Program-made: the position numbers and the translations under genes
Assembly: GCA_026193675.1 (NCBI GenBank)
Contig: JAPHSO010000322.1
Span: forward strand, 1-9,260
Origin: Gammaproteobacteria bacterium
GTDB lineage: Bacteria > Pseudomonadota > Gammaproteobacteria > Thiohalomonadales > Thiohalomonadaceae
Direction of reading: 5' to 3'
DNA length: 9,260 nt
The notes under the pieces: generated by a model
Database searches by the model: none
Seen by the model: only the letters and a program-made list of their open reading frames with translations
Told to the model about the DNA's origin: nothing
Part shown: one piece after another, positions 1 to 6,560 of the stretch
Numbering within the stretch: the first letter of the stretch is position 1
How the letters are laid out: each line of letters starts with the position of its first letter

Positions 1-1091
1 GCCAGTGGTGCCGCTTTGACATACCATTGATCGGTAAGGAATGGCTCAACCACTGTGTGCGAACGGTCACCACGAGGAACCATCAAGGTGTGATCTTCAA
101 TCTTCTCAAGTAGTTCAAGTTTGTCGAGATCATGCACAATCACTTCACGGGCTGCGTAGCGATCCAGACCACGATAGGCGACCGGCGCCTCATCATTAAT
201 CGAGGCATCAACGGTAAACAGATTGTAGATCGGCAGGTTGTGACGCTGACCCATCGCATAGTCGTTGAAATCGTGTCCCGGTGTGATCTTTACACAGCCG
301 GTTCCAAATTCAGGGTCGACATAGTCATCGGCAATAATGGGAATTTCACGTCCAACCAGCGGCAGGGTGATGGTTTGCCCAATCAGGTGCTTGTAGCGCT
401 CATCTTCAGGGTGAACCGCCACTGCACTATCACCCAGCATCGTCTCAGGACGTGTGGTCGCCACCACCAGATGACCCGAACCATCAGAGAGCGGATAGCG
501 GAAGTGCCACATGTGGCCCTGCTCCTCTTCGGAGATGACCTCTAGATCCGAAAGTGCGGTGTGCAGGATTGGATCCCAGTTGACCAGACGCTTGCCGCGG
601 TAGATGAGCCCCTCTTCATGGAGGCGGACAAAGACCTCATTGACCGCATCAGAGAGACCCTCATCCATGGTGAAGCGCTCATTACTCCAGTCGAGCGATG
701 AGCCCAGACGACGCAGCTGGCGAGTGATGTTACCACCCGACTCCTCTTTCCAGTTCCAGACCGTTTCGATAAATTTCGAGCGCCCCAGATCGTGACGTGA
801 CTTGCCCTTGGCTCCCAACTGACGCTCAACCACCATCTGGGTCGCAATACCTGCATGGTCAGTACCCGGCTGCCACAGGGTATTGTCGCCCTTCATGCGG
901 TGATAACGCACCAACGTGTCCATCACCGTATTATTGAAACCGTGGCCCATATGCAGACTGCCGGTCACATTGGGAGGCGGAATCATAATGCTGAACGCCT
1001 TGTCTCCACCCTGAGGGGCAAAGTAGCCGTTATCTTCCCATTTCTGGTACCAGCTCTGTTCAATCGCGTGGGGGTTGTAGGTCTTTTCCAT
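1..1091 (-). CDS. valS: Valyl-tRNA synthetase, N-terminal 363 residues (C-terminus off the left edge)
   Basis: Class Ia aminoacyl-tRNA synthetase that charges tRNA-Val in the cytoplasm and edits mischarged threonine. The minus strand reads open from ATG at 1091 to the left edge. The protein begins MEKTYNPHAIEQSWYQKWE, matching the usual bacterial ValRS start, which supports this ATG although no good Shine-Dalgarno precedes it. Visible landmarks are the class I signature PPPNVTGSLHMGHGF with the HIGH-equivalent HMGH at residues 47-50 (about 942-953), and the CP1 editing-domain motif TTRPET at residues 212-217. A GDR...EPFLTDQWYVK block near the edge marks the return from the editing insert to the catalytic core. 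The KMSKS loop, anticodon-binding domain and C-terminal coiled coil would lie outside the window. No frameshift is visible. It is transcribed divergently from the exporter operon. The family call is essentially certain. Confidence 0.97.
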   Translation of the reverse strand, partial: MEKTYNPHAIEQSWYQKWEDNGYFAPQGGDKAFSIMIPPPNVTGSLHMGHGFNNTVMDTLVRYHRMKGDNTLWQPGTDHAGIATQMVVERQLGAKGKSRHDLGRSKFIETVWNWKEESGGNITRQLRRLGSSLDWSNERFTMDEGLSDAVNEVFVRLHEEGLIYRGKRLVNWDPILHTALSDLEVISEEEQGHMWHFRYPLSDGSGHLVVATTRPETMLGDSAVAVHPEDERYKHLIGQTITLPLVGREIPIIADDYVDPEFGTGCVKITPGHDFNDYAMGQRHNLPIYNLFTVDASINDEAPVAYRGLDRYAAREVIVHDLDKLELLEKIEDHTLMVPRGDRSHTVVEPFLTDQWYVKAAPL

Positions 1092-1132
1092 ACTGCTAAA
1101 AGGTCTTTGTCGTCGGATAAAAATTGGGCGCC

Positions 1133-1138
1133 ATTATA
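1133..1138 (-). promoter_or_regulatory. Probable -10 element of the valS promoter
   Basis: On the minus strand this is a perfect TATAAT, 42 nt upstream of the valS ATG. It is followed immediately by a GC-rich stretch, GGCGCCC, in the discriminator position. It is also flanked by GCGC on both sides (1128-1131 and 1139-1142). I found no convincing -35 at 16-18 bp; the nearest hexamers are ACTCTT or CTCTTT. The -10 is therefore supported by its sequence and position only. Confidence 0.5.
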
Positions 1139-1222
1139 GCGCAGTAGGCGGGGCAAAGAGTCGCAAAATTCACTAAATGGCGTACTATTAGTCCCCTAAA
1201 TTTAGATATAGCCCCAATAAGA

Positions 1223-1227
1223 AAGGA
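1223..1227 (+). promoter_or_regulatory. Shine-Dalgarno for the exporter gene, supporting a GTG start
   Basis: AAGGA lies 6 nt before GTG at 1234. It is the only good ribosome binding site nearby, so it favours the GTG over the downstream ATGs at codons 12 and 14. The protein from this GTG begins MTNRFLSTISS. Confidence 0.7.
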
Positions 1228-1233
1228 TAACTT

Positions 1234-3855
1234 GTGACAAACCGCTTTCTATCAACCATCAGCAGCATGTTGATGACTCTAACCAACAGCATGGCGCGGA
1301 TTCCCAACTACGCCAACCAGAATCGCAAAAAGCTGCTGCTTTCGCTGATCGTCTTTACCCTTTTCTTTGCCGCCGGCATCCCCCGCATCAAACTCGATAT
1401 GTCGATGGAGGCCTTCTTCAAAAAAGATGAGCCTGCACTGCACGGATTTAACGTCTTCCACTATCTGTTTGGGGGCGATCAGTTTGTGATGCTGATGTTT
1501 AGCCCAGAGGATGGCGATATCTTTTCCAGCCAGTCACTGCAGCGGGTCAAGCAGCTTGAGGATGACCTCAATCGTAGCCGCATGGATACCGGCTCTGAGC
1601 TCAACCGTATCACCCGTGTCCGTAGCATCTACTCTGCTGACTATCTGGAGGCGACCAGTGACGCGCTGATTAACCGAAAATTTATCGGAGACCATCTGCC
1701 CCAAACCCCTGCGGAGGTCGAGGCGATCCGCCAGCTGGCAATGAGCGAGCGAGATTTCCCCGGACGGATGTTCTCTCACGACAACCGCCTTGGGATTATG
1801 ATGATTCAGACCGACTACGGCTCACGTCTGAAAGATCAAAAGAGGGTTTCCAATAGAGCCACAGATGAGGTTGCCGGCAACGGTATGGGGGCCGACAGCT
1901 TCGATTTTGAATTCAACGAAGAGAGTGATAGCTCCCCAACAGGTCTTCTGCTCACCCAGGAGCAGCTGCCCAAATTTGAGTCGGTCGATATGACCGAGTA
2001 TGTGGTCTTTATGGAGGCGTTCCGCGAGGTGCTTGATCGTAACAACTGGCAGTTGGGACTGGAGAATCAACCTGCCGGTACCACAGGCTATCTTGCCGTC
2101 GGCAATCCTTGGATTATGGATATGTTTGGTCGCGTGGTGCTGGTCGAGATGGGCATGTACACCGTCGTCTCGCTGCTCCTTATTCTTATCGTGCTCTATT
2201 TCATTGTCGGTTCGGTACCCGGGATGATCTGGCCCACGCTGATTGTCGGCATCGGTAATGTCTGGACCATGGGGTTGATTGGTTGGACCGGTATTACCGT
2301 TAACATGCTGATCAATATAATCGTCTTCCTGATCCTGACGGTCGGTATCGCCGCCTCGATCCACATCCTATCCGGTTATAAACAGTTTAGAGCTAAGGGA
2401 ATTCCCCACGACGAAGCGATGACAGAAACATTGCGTAAGACCGGTCTGCCGATCTTCCTGGCAGCGCTCACCACCATCGCCGGCATGTTGTCGATGAGCA
2501 TTGTTCCGATTGCACCAATTCAGTCCTTTGCCTGGTTTGCAGCGATTGGCGTCATCGTCACCTTTGTGCTCACCCTCTTCTATCTGCCGCTGCTGATGCA
2601 CTTTTGGGCACCTAAAGTGGAAGATAGCGACGGCAAGATGATCGAGAAGCGCAGTGACCAGGTGATGCAGAAATTTCTACTCAAGGTCTATCATCTGGGT
2701 GTCGATTACCCAAAATCTATTGTCGCCATCTTCGTCATTTTCGGCATTATTGCTCTGGCCGGTCTGCCCAGAGTATTTATCGATACCAACATCGTCACGT
2801 TGATCAAGAAAGGGGTCGGCGTGCAGGAGGCCTTCACCGAGATTGACAAAAAATTTGGCGGCACCTCAACGGCGGAAATATTGATCGATTCCGGTCAGGC
2901 CGATGGCATTAAAGATCCGCTGATTCTCAAGGCGATGAACAGACTGGAGCAGAGGATCAAGCAGGAGCGTCCTGACCTGGTGACCAACATCGATTCACTG
3001 GTGAAGCTCACTAAGAACTCCTATCAAAACCTGACCGATGGTTCACCTGGAAACTACCTCATTCCCGATGATCCGGATATTCTGGCGCAGACCCTGTTTA
3101 GTTTCGACTCTGCCGATCCCGCCACCCGCAAACTGTTTGTTGACGATGAGTGGCAGGTGGGACGAATGACGGTTCAGGTGCTGACTCAGGGCTCATCAGA
3201 ATATGAGGAGTTTGCTGCCGATATCTATGATTGGATCGATGAGGCCTTTGTGGAGGTTAAACAGCAAAATCCAAACTTCCGCACCTCGGTGACCGGTTCA
3301 ATCCCGCTGATGATGGAGATGACCGCCTTCATCTCCAAGGCGCAGTTGCGCTCCTATGTACTGGTGATCTGTGTCATCGCGGTTCTGCTGCTGGTCATCT
3401 TCGGTTCATTCAAGTTTGGAATGATGGCGATGGTTCCCAATATTTTCCCCATCATCTTTATGATGGGTATTACCGGTTGGGCCGGCATTGCGCTCGATAC
3501 CGATACCCTGCTGGTTATGCCACTGGCGATCGGTATTGCGGTGGATGACTCGATCCATTTCCTCACCCACTATCGGACTGAACTGCTTAGCGGTAAAAAC
3601 TCCAAAGAGGCGATCCGCTCCAGTCTGACCCATGTGGGACAGGCGATGATCTACACCTCATTTGTGTTATCGCTTGGATTCCTGGTGTTCCTGATGTCGG
3701 TACACCAGGGGCTCTCCAACTTTGGAATTCTCGCATCGATCGCAATGTTCTCAGCGCTATTGGCCGACATTCTTTTGCTACCGGCGATGATCTATCTTCT
3801 TAATCCATTTAAAGACAGTGACAACAGAATCTCACAACAGGAGGTCACAGCATGA
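1234..3855 (+). CDS. RND-superfamily (MMPL/COG1033-type) inner-membrane exporter
   Basis: An 873-residue inner-membrane protein of the 'predicted exporter of the RND superfamily' group, which is driven by ion gradients and often moves lipids or hydrophobic molecules. By hydropathy it has the 1+5, 1+5 layout. TM1 is about 34-50, followed by a periplasmic domain (51-300), then TM2-6 (about 305-325, 331-350, 357-378, 405-423, 432-454). TM7 is about 495-511, followed by a second periplasmic domain (512-700), then TM8-12 (from about 707 to 855). The halves are visibly duplicated: GLIGWTGITVN in the first corresponds to GITGWAGIALD in the second. TM10 carries GIAVDDSIHFL with D771 and D772, the likely proton-relay acids; the matching first-half site reads GIAASIHIL and has no acid. 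The first periplasmic domain holds an acidic low-complexity stretch around residues 220-235. The gene overlaps the next one by ATGA, and the pairing with a LolA-like protein suggests transport to the outer membrane. The substrate cannot be read from the sequence. Confidence 0.9.
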   Translation: MTNRFLSTISSMLMTLTNSMARIPNYANQNRKKLLLSLIVFTLFFAAGIPRIKLDMSMEAFFKKDEPALHGFNVFHYLFGGDQFVMLMFSPEDGDIFSSQSLQRVKQLEDDLNRSRMDTGSELNRITRVRSIYSADYLEATSDALINRKFIGDHLPQTPAEVEAIRQLAMSERDFPGRMFSHDNRLGIMMIQTDYGSRLKDQKRVSNRATDEVAGNGMGADSFDFEFNEESDSSPTGLLLTQEQLPKFESVDMTEYVVFMEAFREVLDRNNWQLGLENQPAGTTGYLAVGNPWIMDMFGRVVLVEMGMYTVVSLLLILIVLYFIVGSVPGMIWPTLIVGIGNVWTMGLIGWTGITVNMLINIIVFLILTVGIAASIHILSGYKQFRAKGIPHDEAMTETLRKTGLPIFLAALTTIAGMLSMSIVPIAPIQSFAWFAAIGVIVTFVLTLFYLPLLMHFWAPKVEDSDGKMIEKRSDQVMQKFLLKVYHLGVDYPKSIVAIFVIFGIIALAGLPRVFIDTNIVTLIKKGVGVQEAFTEIDKKFGGTSTAEILIDSGQADGIKDPLILKAMNRLEQRIKQERPDLVTNIDSLVKLTKNSYQNLTDGSPGNYLIPDDPDILAQTLFSFDSADPATRKLFVDDEWQVGRMTVQVLTQGSSEYEEFAADIYDWIDEAFVEVKQQNPNFRTSVTGSIPLMMEMTAFISKAQLRSYVLVICVIAVLLLVIFGSFKFGMMAMVPNIFPIIFMMGITGWAGIALDTDTLLVMPLAIGIAVDDSIHFLTHYRTELLSGKNSKEAIRSSLTHVGQAMIYTSFVLSLGFLVFLMSVHQGLSNFGILASIAMFSALLADILLLPAMIYLLNPFKDSDNRISQQEVTA
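1894..1923 (+). other. Acidic-aromatic motif in the exporter's first periplasmic domain
   Basis: Residues 221-230 of the exporter read DSFDFEFNEE, inside a polar, probably flexible insert (about 210-240). Alternating F-D-F-E-F would give an extended strand with aromatics on one face and acids on the other. The same pattern recurs twice in the N-terminus of the outer-membrane barrel protein encoded downstream. The function is inferred only. Confidence 0.55.
3839..3844 (+). promoter_or_regulatory. Strong Shine-Dalgarno inside the exporter 3' end
   Basis: AGGAGG lies 7 nt before ATG at 3852, within the last codons of the exporter gene. Together with the ATGA stop/start overlap (3852-3855), it fixes the start of the LolA-like gene and indicates translational coupling of the two products. 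Confidence 0.85.
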
Positions 3856-4736
3856 AGCCGCTAATTCGAGTTATCACAGGGCTGGTCAGCGGACTGGTTT
3901 TCATCTGGAGTCCAGTTACCGGTGCTGAACTCAGCGCCCATGAGATTGTACAAAAGATGCTTGATAGAGATGATGGTCGTAGTAGCTACAGCCAAAATCA
4001 GCTAATGAGCTGTCGCTACAAGCTAACAAACGGGCGTTACAAGTGCAGCTCTAAACCACGAGTCAAACTCTCAGAAGGGATCAGTAAAGATACCGGTGAA
4101 AATGCTAAGGATACGATCAACCTGAACCTGATCATCAAGCCTGCTTCAGAAAAGGGGATGGCATTCCTGCAGCATGATTATGATGCCGAAGAGAAAGATA
4201 GTGAGCAGTGGATGTATCTACCGGCGATGAAAAAACTGAAGCGTATCGTCTCTGAGACCGATGATGGCCCCAAGACCGGCACCCTGTTCGGCTCAGAGAT
4301 CGCCTATGAGGATATCGAGAAGCGTCACATCAATGATGCCACCTATGAACTACTCGGTGAGGAGACATTTAATAAACGCAAAGTGTGGAAGATCAAGTCA
4401 ACCCCCACTCCCAAGCAGGCCCGTAAAAGCTCATACGCCTATACCCTTAGCTGGGTTGACCAGGAGCGTTTTATGGCGAGCAAGTTTGAGCTTTATGATC
4501 GTCAGGGTAAGTTGAAGAAGACATTCCTTGAGCAGAAGGTCGAAAACCACAACGGTATTTGGGTGGCCCGCCAGATGATGGTGATCAACCACTCCAACCA
4601 GCGCATGAGCCTGATGCGGATCTCCAGGATAGAGCTCAACATCGATGTGCCCGATGCACTACTGGGTACCCGTGCCCTCAATGATGCCAGCTATCGGGAG
4701 ACGCAATTACGACCAATTCGTGAAAAAGCTAAATAG
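3852..4736 (+). CDS. Periplasmic LolA-like protein, 'outer membrane lipoprotein-sorting' family
   Basis: A 294-residue secreted protein. Residues 1-25 form a signal peptide (basic MKPLIR start, hydrophobic core about 7-19, likely signal peptidase I cleavage after A25 in VTGA/EL). The mature part matches the family annotated as outer membrane lipoprotein-sorting protein (LolA_like), a LolA/LolB-type half-barrel. The diagnostic block is SEQWMYLPAMKKLKR at 117-131, followed by a DDGPKTGTLFGSEIAYEDIE-type stretch and later a SYAYTLSWVDQ segment. Such proteins are commonly encoded next to RND/MMPL exporters and are thought to carry a hydrophobic ligand across the periplasm; this gene overlaps its exporter by ATGA. 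It lacks a lipobox, so it should be soluble. Two cysteines, C54 and C65, may form a disulfide. It is not classical LolA, which is shorter (roughly 180-200 mature residues) and encoded elsewhere. The ligand is unknown. Confidence 0.85.
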   Translation: MKPLIRVITGLVSGLVFIWSPVTGAELSAHEIVQKMLDRDDGRSSYSQNQLMSCRYKLTNGRYKCSSKPRVKLSEGISKDTGENAKDTINLNLIIKPASEKGMAFLQHDYDAEEKDSEQWMYLPAMKKLKRIVSETDDGPKTGTLFGSEIAYEDIEKRHINDATYELLGEETFNKRKVWKIKSTPTPKQARKSSYAYTLSWVDQERFMASKFELYDRQGKLKKTFLEQKVENHNGIWVARQMMVINHSNQRMSLMRISRIELNIDVPDALLGTRALNDASYRETQLRPIREKAK

Positions 4737-4879
4737 AGCACTCATCTTTTATCCTGTAACATCGTTATTTGTGTACTCGGATGGTCACATATGATTTATA
4801 TGCTCACATTCTCCGTGCACAAATGCCTTGTTCCAGGGAAAAATCTAATCACTCTATATAGCTTTTATTGAGTCATCTT
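4737..4879. other. AT-rich intergenic gap inside the exporter gene set
   Basis: This 143-bp gap separates the LolA-like gene from the barrel gene and is long compared with the other junctions on this strand. It shows no clear rho-independent terminator. It contains an inverted repeat CATAT-N5-ATATG (4788-4802) bracketed by direct TCACAT copies at 4785-4790 and 4804-4809. A weak promoter-like pair follows: TTGTTC (4828-4833) and TCTATA (4853-4858), spaced 19 bp. The barrel gene may therefore have its own regulated promoter. Confidence 0.45.
4785..4809. promoter_or_regulatory. Candidate operator: direct TCACAT repeats around a CATAT/ATATG palindrome
   Basis: Two TCACAT hexamers, 19 bp start to start, enclose a perfect 5-bp-arm inverted repeat CATAT-N5-ATATG. 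The spacing is close to two helical turns. The site lies about 70-95 bp upstream of the barrel start and just upstream of the weak promoter candidate. It does not match the symmetric CRP consensus (only TGTGA half-sites in the same orientation on the minus strand). The regulator is unknown. Confidence 0.3.
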
Positions 4880-6205
4880 ATGCGCGCAGTGCTATTTACC
4901 TCTCTCTTTCTATTTATTGGTTGCGGTTATGCGGCCGATGCACCGGAGTTTGATTTTTCATTTGATGACGCTACTCAACCAGAGGGCGCTCCGGCCAATG
5001 AAAATATTGAGGTCGATTTCAATTTTGATGAGCAGACAGCGGCTGAAGAGAATCAGGGAGGTATCCCACTCCGTGGAAAAGTATCATTCGATCTCGGTTA
5101 CCAGTTCGATAGTCCACAACGCTGGCAGACTATCGGCCCGGCTGCACAGCTGATCTTTGACTGGAGTGGTGATGCCGGGCAGTTTTACAGTGAGGTGACC
5201 ACCCGCTATAACCATGCCTACAGTCTCGAAGCTGATTCACAGCCCATCATCGATAAATACCGCATCAATAACAGTGTACGCGAGCTTTACTGGAAACGGG
5301 CCTTTGGTGAATACAGTCTCACTGTGGGTCGTGCCATCGTCGCCTGGGGTAAGGCCGATCTGCTGCCGGTAATCGATGTCATCTCTCCCAGCGACAGTAG
5401 CAACCTGCTGTTTGCTAAACCGGAAGAGCTACGGCTGGGACAGGATCTGATTAAGTTTGACTGGTATCGGGGCAATAGTGAACTCAATCTCATCTATACA
5501 CCCAAAGCGCGCTACAACCTGATCACCGACTATGGTCACCCCTACTCGATGATGCTGCCATTTGTCAGTGATGCGGTAGAGGATAGTGAAAATGAGTGGG
5601 CCGTTCGCTGGACCACGATTGATGACAAACTGGAATATGGAATTATTGCCGGTGATCTCAGTCAGCGCGATCCACTGGTGGTCGGAACAGAACTGACCTA
5701 TGCAAAGAGTAATATGATTGGTGGCAACATCATCTACAGCCGTGCGCCATTTTTATGGAAGGGTGAATTTCTCTATGTGAAGGATAGCCCGCACCAGCGT
5801 CCCGACTACTCTGGCTATGAGCACATCGACACGCTCAAAGGGACTATTGGTTTTGACTTCGCCAGCACCCAATATGGTACCTGGATTGTTGAATATAGTG
5901 GTGCGTTGACCCGCTCTGAACCACCAATGCCCCTGTTAGGCGGTAGTACCGGTGTCATCGGTATCAGCTGGATGGATAGCTATCTACGCGATGACCTCTC
6001 CCTCAATGCAGCGGTGATGCTCATTGGTGGCACCGGCAATCGTCTTTTGCGCATCGGTGGTAGCTACCAACTCAATGATGATTGGAGTGTCACCTCACAA
6101 TTGAGCATCATCAATGCCGACAGTTCAGAACCGCTCTATCAAGCGATGAGTGGATTTGATCGACTGGATCTCTCCATAGAGTATGGATTCGATCTATCTA
6201 ATTAG
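4880..6205 (+). CDS. Outer-membrane beta-barrel protein of the exporter system (DUF1302-like)
   Basis: A 441-residue secreted protein from ATG at 4880. An in-frame TTG at 4868 would add four residues but has no ribosome binding site; the ATG has a weak GAG 7 nt upstream and gives a normal signal peptide, MRAVLFTSLFLFIGCGYA, probably cut after A18. The mature N-terminus (19-60) is acidic and apparently unstructured, with two copies of an FDF-type motif at residues 23-30 and 44-51. From about residue 65 the protein is a run of amphipathic strands rich in Tyr, Trp and Gly (for example FDLGYQF, LYWKRAFGEYSLTVGR), typical of an outer-membrane barrel. The block GRAIVAWGKADLLP at 150-163 resembles the conserved WG-x-AD segment of DUF1302-like porin or exporter partners. 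It ends YGFDLSN rather than in a terminal aromatic. Context suggests it is the outer-membrane receptor or exit for the exporter and LolA-like carrier. The barrel call is good; the exact family and role are inferred. Confidence 0.75.
   Translation: MRAVLFTSLFLFIGCGYAADAPEFDFSFDDATQPEGAPANENIEVDFNFDEQTAAEENQGGIPLRGKVSFDLGYQFDSPQRWQTIGPAAQLIFDWSGDAGQFYSEVTTRYNHAYSLEADSQPIIDKYRINNSVRELYWKRAFGEYSLTVGRAIVAWGKADLLPVIDVISPSDSSNLLFAKPEELRLGQDLIKFDWYRGNSELNLIYTPKARYNLITDYGHPYSMMLPFVSDAVEDSENEWAVRWTTIDDKLEYGIIAGDLSQRDPLVVGTELTYAKSNMIGGNIIYSRAPFLWKGEFLYVKDSPHQRPDYSGYEHIDTLKGTIGFDFASTQYGTWIVEYSGALTRSEPPMPLLGGSTGVIGISWMDSYLRDDLSLNAAVMLIGGTGNRLLRIGGSYQLNDDWSVTSQLSIINADSSEPLYQAMSGFDRLDLSIEYGFDLSN
4946..5032 (+). 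repeat. Two acidic-aromatic motif copies in the barrel protein's N-terminus
   Basis: Residues 23-30 (EFDFSFDD, 4946-4969) and 44-51 (EVDFNFDE, 5009-5032) are 21 residues apart, separated by a Pro/Ala/Glu/Asn-rich linker. The codons differ between copies (ttt gat ttt tca ttt versus gtc gat ttc aat ttt). This argues for kept protein sequence rather than a fresh DNA duplication. The pattern matches residues 222-229 of the exporter. Confidence 0.6.
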
Positions 6206-6208
6206 GAG
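6204..6208 (+). promoter_or_regulatory. Shine-Dalgarno overlapping the barrel stop codon, sets the dehydratase start
   Basis: AGGAG shares two bases with the TAG stop of the barrel gene (6203-6205) and lies 7 nt before ATG at 6216. It favours this ATG over the upstream in-frame ATG at 6183, which would lie within the barrel gene and add 11 residues foreign to the family. Confidence 0.8.
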
Positions 6209-6215
6209 TAAAGCG

Positions 6216-6557
6216 ATGAGTGATCTAACCCAGGAAAAATGTGAGGCGTGCCGTGTCGGTGCCCCGCAGGTCTCTGATGAGGAGATGAAGGAGCTGGCTC
6301 TTGCCGTTCCCGACTGGGGCTTTGAGACCCGCGATGATGTGCTGCAGCTGGAGCGAGTCTACAGCTTTGATAATTTTGTCGATGCGATCGCCTTTACCAA
6401 TAGCGTTGGGGAGCTGGCGGAATCTGAGGGACACCACCCTGCTCTGCTGACCGAATGGGGCAAGGTGACGGTCACCTGGTGGAGCCACAAAATCAGAGGG
6501 CTACATCGTAACGACTTCATCATGGCCGCTAAAACTGACCAGATATTTAACGGCTAA
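6216..6557 (+). CDS. phhB: 4a-hydroxytetrahydrobiopterin (pterin-4a-carbinolamine) dehydratase
   Basis: A 113-residue cytoplasmic enzyme that dehydrates 4a-hydroxytetrahydropterin, recycling the cofactor after phenylalanine hydroxylation. The full active-site pattern of the family is present: E-x3-H-H-P-x5-W-x9-H-x8-D, running from ESEGHHP through the WWSH segment to the Asp of HRND. The N-terminus MSDLTQEKCEACRVGAP with its CxxC resembles Pseudomonas PhhB. Length is normal for the bacterial family (about 100-120). It sits 10 nt after the barrel gene and 3 nt before argE, so it is probably co-transcribed with both. No phenylalanine hydroxylase gene is in the window, so the physiological substrate here is not shown; a general pterin-repair role is possible. 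The enzyme call is firm. Confidence 0.93.
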   Translation: MSDLTQEKCEACRVGAPQVSDEEMKELALAVPDWGFETRDDVLQLERVYSFDNFVDAIAFTNSVGELAESEGHHPALLTEWGKVTVTWWSHKIRGLHRNDFIMAAKTDQIFNG

Positions 6558-6560
6558 TTC

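Larger units (their letters stand above)
1092..1233. other. Divergent intergenic region between valS and the exporter operon
   Basis: This 142-bp spacer must hold promoters for both directions. The valS side has a clear -10. The exporter side is AT-rich from about 1165 to 1233. It contains TACTAT (1183-1188), a weak -10 candidate without a matching -35, and a perfect 10-bp palindrome CTAAATTTAG (1196-1205) that could be an operator. No RNA gene or riboswitch-like structure was recognised. Confidence 0.5.

Noticed and set aside
132..545. 137-codon plus-strand open frame
   Set aside because: It lies wholly antisense to valS, shows no family features, and reflects codon bias of the real gene on the other strand.
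1822..2364. 180-codon minus-strand open frame antisense to the exporter
   Set aside because: His/Asp-rich composition without domains is typical of a reverse-strand shadow of membrane-protein codons, and the exporter frame is clearly the coding one.
4785..4809. CRP binding site
   Set aside because: The TGTGA-like half-sites are in the same orientation rather than inverted, so the symmetric consensus is not met.
4868..4879. TTG start for the barrel gene
   Set aside because: There is no Shine-Dalgarno before it, and the ATG four codons later gives a complete signal peptide.
6183..6215. Upstream in-frame ATG as the dehydratase start
   Set aside because: It would overlap the barrel gene and add a non-family leader; the ATG at 6216 has an AGGAG at the right distance and gives the expected PhhB N-terminus.
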